The notes under the pieces were generated by a model. The model was not told the origin of the DNA. It did no database searches and saw only the letters and a list, made by a program, of their open reading frames with translations. From Verrucomicrobiaceae bacterium UBA7681 (GTDB taxonomy: Bacteria; Verrucomicrobiota; Verrucomicrobiia; Verrucomicrobiales; Verrucomicrobiaceae): a stretch of 14,499 bases of DNA. Below, in pieces: positions 12,032-14,499 of this stretch; within the stretch, counting starts at the first letter, position 1; each line of letters begins with the position of its first letter. Location: positions 1 through 14,499 of the forward strand of contig DLGZ01000026.1 of assembly GCA_002482965.1 (NCBI GenBank), written 5' to 3'. Position numbers and translations under genes: made by a program.

Positions 12032-14499
12032 ATGGACACACCGCCGCCCAGCACACCGCCGCCGCCTGCCGCCAGCAGGGTTGATCGCCTCCTCCCGGTC
12101 ATCCGTGTGATTCGCGAGCGGCGTTCCTTTCGTCGCGACAAAGTCGGCGAGGGCGTGGCCGTTTTCCGGGAGGGCATTCTGCTCTTCAGAGCACCGCGCA
12201 AAATGGCGCTGCCTGAGGCTGCCTACGCCAGCGATGGCGGCAGCGCTTTGGGCAGGACGCCGAAGATCAAGGTCCGCAAGAATCTGCCGATGGACAGCAT
12301 TGCCACCGCCACCGTGGTGCGCAAAGGCATCTTCATCCTCGTTCGCGGCAGCACCACTCGTGGGGAGAAATTCAAATTCAAAGCCGCCCGGCAGGAGGCG
12401 GGCCACCTGGTGGAAGTCCTCGCGGCATTGCTCGGCTCACGGCTGGAGTGCGCAGTCACTGCGGCAGATCTGGCCCCGCCGCCAGCGGTCAGGAAATTCT
12501 GGTCCGTCCTCGGGGCCAGCCTTCTCCTGCTGGTGGGGCTGGTCGGCGTACGCTTTGGCTGGCAGCAGGAGAATGAGGCCGGCAAGGAGCTCTCCCTCGG
12601 CTCCATGTTCATGATGCATGGCAGCCTCATGGCCGTGTACAGCCTGGTGTTCCTCGGGCAGGCATTCATCACCTCCAGCGGCATGCAGCGCCCTGTGGCG
12701 CATGAGCCCGTGCGCCTGCCACGCTTCGGGCTCCTGCTCAAGATCGCCGGCATCGGCCTCTTTTTCAGCGCCCACTACTACCCCATGGAGGTCAGCGAAT
12801 GGCTCTTCAGCAGCCGCGCCGATGCCATGGACCGCAGCATGCATGGCGGCATGGTCTCCTTCGTTCTCAGTCTCTCCGGCGCCGTGCTGCTCTACCTCGG
12901 CTACCGCTTCGGCCTGCGCGGCGCCTCCTCCCAGGAGAAGGGAGACACCCGCGCGCCCGCTGTTTACCTGCGGTCCTTCGGCGATGACGGCAAAAACAAT
13001 CTCAATCCCGACACCCTCACCGCCAAGATCCTCGGCCTGCGCGTGTGGGGTCTGCTGGAAATCCTCGGCCCCATTGCCAATCTGTATCCGCCACGCTTGC
13101 TCAAGCTCGTCCTCGGCTCCGCCACGGACACCGCCGAGGAGCAGCTCGCCACCTTCTTCCGCAGGCAGGGCCCCTTTGTCGCCATCGGCAAGCCCGGCGA
13201 ATGGCTCGCCACGGGCGGGGCAGAGCGCATGTACGTCTCCCACGACACCTGGCAGGACACCGTGCTCGGCCTGCTGCACCGCTGCGCCACCGTGGTGCTG
13301 CAGCCCGCCCGCACGGAGGGTGTGTGGTGGGAGATCGAGACCTGCATCCGCCAGGTGGAGCCCGGGCGGCTGCTCCTCAGCTTTGCCGCCTATGATAAAT
13401 CCCCCCAGGCCTATGAGGAGTTTCGCCTGCGCTTTGAGGACCTCTCCCAGGTCATGCTGCCGCGCACCCTCGGTGGCGCGCACTTCATCTGGATCGTTCC
13501 CGGGGGCCATGCCATGGTGCTGCCCAGCCGCTACCGCACGCCGCTCCTCTGGCCCCTGCTTGGCCTCGGGCTGGATCTCAAAGCCACCCTCTGGCCCTTC
13601 CTCCACCACGTTTACCCGCAGGACTACCCCACCGCGCCCGCAGCCGAGCGGCCCGTGCTCTTCGCCGCAGGCAAAGCCGCCGCCATCGTTGCCTGGTCCC
13701 TGCTCATCTTCGGCGGGCCCATGGTCTTCAGCAGCCTGCATGAGGCCGGCCGCCAGTTTTCCCGCATGGAGACGGTGGACCTCGTCATGCACAGCGGCGG
13801 CAGCGCAGGCTACCTGCTCTTTCTGCCCGAAGACTGGAAATCAAAAACGCCCCCATACGGCTGCGATGCCCTGTGGACCTCCCCCGGCGACATCGCCGTC
13901 ATGTCGATCGAAGTCGTCAGACAGTTTGAAGGCGATACGGAGGGGCTGGCCCGCCTCGCCCTGTATGGCCTGGACCAGCAGAGCGAAGCGCCCGCCACCG
14001 AGCTCAGCCGCCGCACCGTCAACCGCGAAGGCAAAGACTGGCTCGAAGTCGAAGTGCTCCGCCAGATCCCCGGCGCGGCATTCACCCAGCACCAGATCCT
14101 TGAATTTTACAGTGGTGCCGAAGGGAACTTCATCCTCTGCATATCCGCCGCCCGGATCAACACCGCCCTCTTCCCCGGCCGGCAGCGGATCCTCCGCCAG
14201 CTCGCCGAAGGCTTTGAGCTTCCAGCCCCGGCGGCACCCATCGCTGAGCCCGCCACGACACCCGGCACCGTTCTGGAAATCTCGCGCTACACCCTCCAGC
14301 CTCCCGCAGGCTGGCAGCTCGCCCCACCCGAGATGCAGAAGAGCTTCGCTCCTGACCGCCTGTATGAATACGGCGAGCTGAGCGCCGCAGGCTTCGTGGT
14401 CACCATCGAGCCGCCCCTCGCCGCAGAAGACATCCCGAAAGATTGGGCTCAGGCCTTCAAAGTTCAGCAGGAAGTCAACGGTGGCAAAAACGTCCGCGC
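12032..14499 (+). CDS. Multi-pass membrane protein with RSFGDD cytosolic domain, partial at window end (at least 822 aa)
   Basis: The frame stays open from a TAA at 12017 to the end of the window; the ATG at 12032 is its first start. A Pro-rich N-terminus (MDTPPPSTPPPPAA) and a PH-like region (about 40-140; GIFILVRGSTTRGEKFKFKA) precede four hydrophobic helices at about 156-177, 192-213, 232-250 and 274-294. Next is a cytosolic domain: VYLRSFGDD (311-319), GPFVAIGKPGE (380-390), ERMYVSHDTWQD (398-409), CATVVLQPARTEG and WWEIETCIRQV (E434). This set (RSF-x-DD, GP..AIG.PGE, R-x-Y...W, WE) recurs in a family of bacterial membrane proteins that I judge distantly TIR-like, function unknown to me. 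A fifth helix (545-567) and a C-terminal domain of unknown fold follow. Two long ORFs in other frames over this region are shadows. No Shine-Dalgarno site; coding sequence strongly C-ending. Confidence 0.85.
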   Translation, partial: MDTPPPSTPPPPAASRVDRLLPVIRVIRERRSFRRDKVGEGVAVFREGILLFRAPRKMALPEAAYASDGGSALGRTPKIKVRKNLPMDSIATATVVRKGIFILVRGSTTRGEKFKFKAARQEAGHLVEVLAALLGSRLECAVTAADLAPPPAVRKFWSVLGASLLLLVGLVGVRFGWQQENEAGKELSLGSMFMMHGSLMAVYSLVFLGQAFITSSGMQRPVAHEPVRLPRFGLLLKIAGIGLFFSAHYYPMEVSEWLFSSRADAMDRSMHGGMVSFVLSLSGAVLLYLGYRFGLRGASSQEKGDTRAPAVYLRSFGDDGKNNLNPDTLTAKILGLRVWGLLEILGPIANLYPPRLLKLVLGSATDTAEEQLATFFRRQGPFVAIGKPGEWLATGGAERMYVSHDTWQDTVLGLLHRCATVVLQPARTEGVWWEIETCIRQVEPGRLLLSFAAYDKSPQAYEEFRLRFEDLSQVMLPRTLGGAHFIWIVPGGHAMVLPSRYRTPLLWPLLGLGLDLKATLWPFLHHVYPQDYPTAPAAERPVLFAAGKAAAIVAWSLLIFGGPMVFSSLHEAGRQFSRMETVDLVMHSGGSAGYLLFLPEDWKSKTPPYGCDALWTSPGDIAVMSIEVVRQFEGDTEGLARLALYGLDQQSEAPATELSRRTVNREGKDWLEVEVLRQIPGAAFTQHQILEFYSGAEGNFILCISAARINTALFPGRQRILRQLAEGFELPAPAAPIAEPATTPGTVLEISRYTLQPPAGWQLAPPEMQKSFAPDRLYEYGELSAAGFVVTIEPPLAAEDIPKDWAQAFKVQQEVNGGKNVR

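Noticed and set aside
12437..13792. Long minus-strand ORF of 451 residues
   Set aside because: It is antisense to the membrane protein at 12032-14499, whose frame has clear helices and motifs. Its Gly/Glu/His-rich product is the usual shadow of C-ending codons.
12618..14381. Plus-strand ORF of 587 residues in another frame
   Set aside because: The product is Ser/Pro/Ala/Cys low-complexity throughout, as expected from an out-of-frame reading of GC-rich coding DNA.

Overview
The window looks like GC-rich chromosomal DNA of a Verrucomicrobiota bacterium, perhaps close to Prosthecobacter. This rests on gene content, few Shine-Dalgarno sites, and several families of short intergenic repeats built from 6- to 8-base units. 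It is a judgement from style, not a database match. No rRNA, tRNA, CRISPR array or transposase was seen.

Left part (1-4732): an accessory region of small genes, mostly on the minus strand. Two hypothetical genes lie at 189-821 and 1099-1506, the first with a fresh 75-bp in-frame duplication. They are separated by dispersed repeats. Next comes a tightly coupled three-gene minus-strand operon (3283 down to 2104): a ribbon-helix-helix (RHH) protein, a 75-residue protein and a small membrane protein, each junction an ATGA overlap. A second RHH gene (3427-3633) diverges from it. Both RHH proteins carry the same predicted DNA-contact strand KLAGAYI. The space between them holds two perfect 15-bp palindromes (GGGTGAT-N-ATCACCC) placed on a sigma70-like promoter, plus a third imperfect site. 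This is the clearest regulatory circuit in the window. A third, different RHH gene is at 4451-4732.

Right part (4900-14499): large genes that together resemble a defence island. They are a TIR/NB-ARC/TPR STAND protein (4900-7593); a minus-strand pair of a DUF3800 protein and a possible BECR-fold nuclease (9124 down to 7899, overlapping by 4 bp); an Mrr type IV restriction endonuclease (9321-10244); a protein with a low-complexity Ser/Pro/Asn N-terminus and a His-Cys domain suggesting a clan CD cysteine peptidase (10547-11776); and a multi-pass membrane protein with an RSFGDD-type cytosolic domain that runs off the window (12032-14499).

How they may work together is inference. The STAND protein, DUF3800 pair, Mrr and peptidase-like protein each fit nucleic-acid or infection sensing followed by NAD, nucleic-acid or protein cleavage. 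They are not one operon: strands alternate and repeats separate several of them. The left RHH circuit may belong to an integrated mobile element, but no relaxase, integrase or replication gene is visible to prove it.
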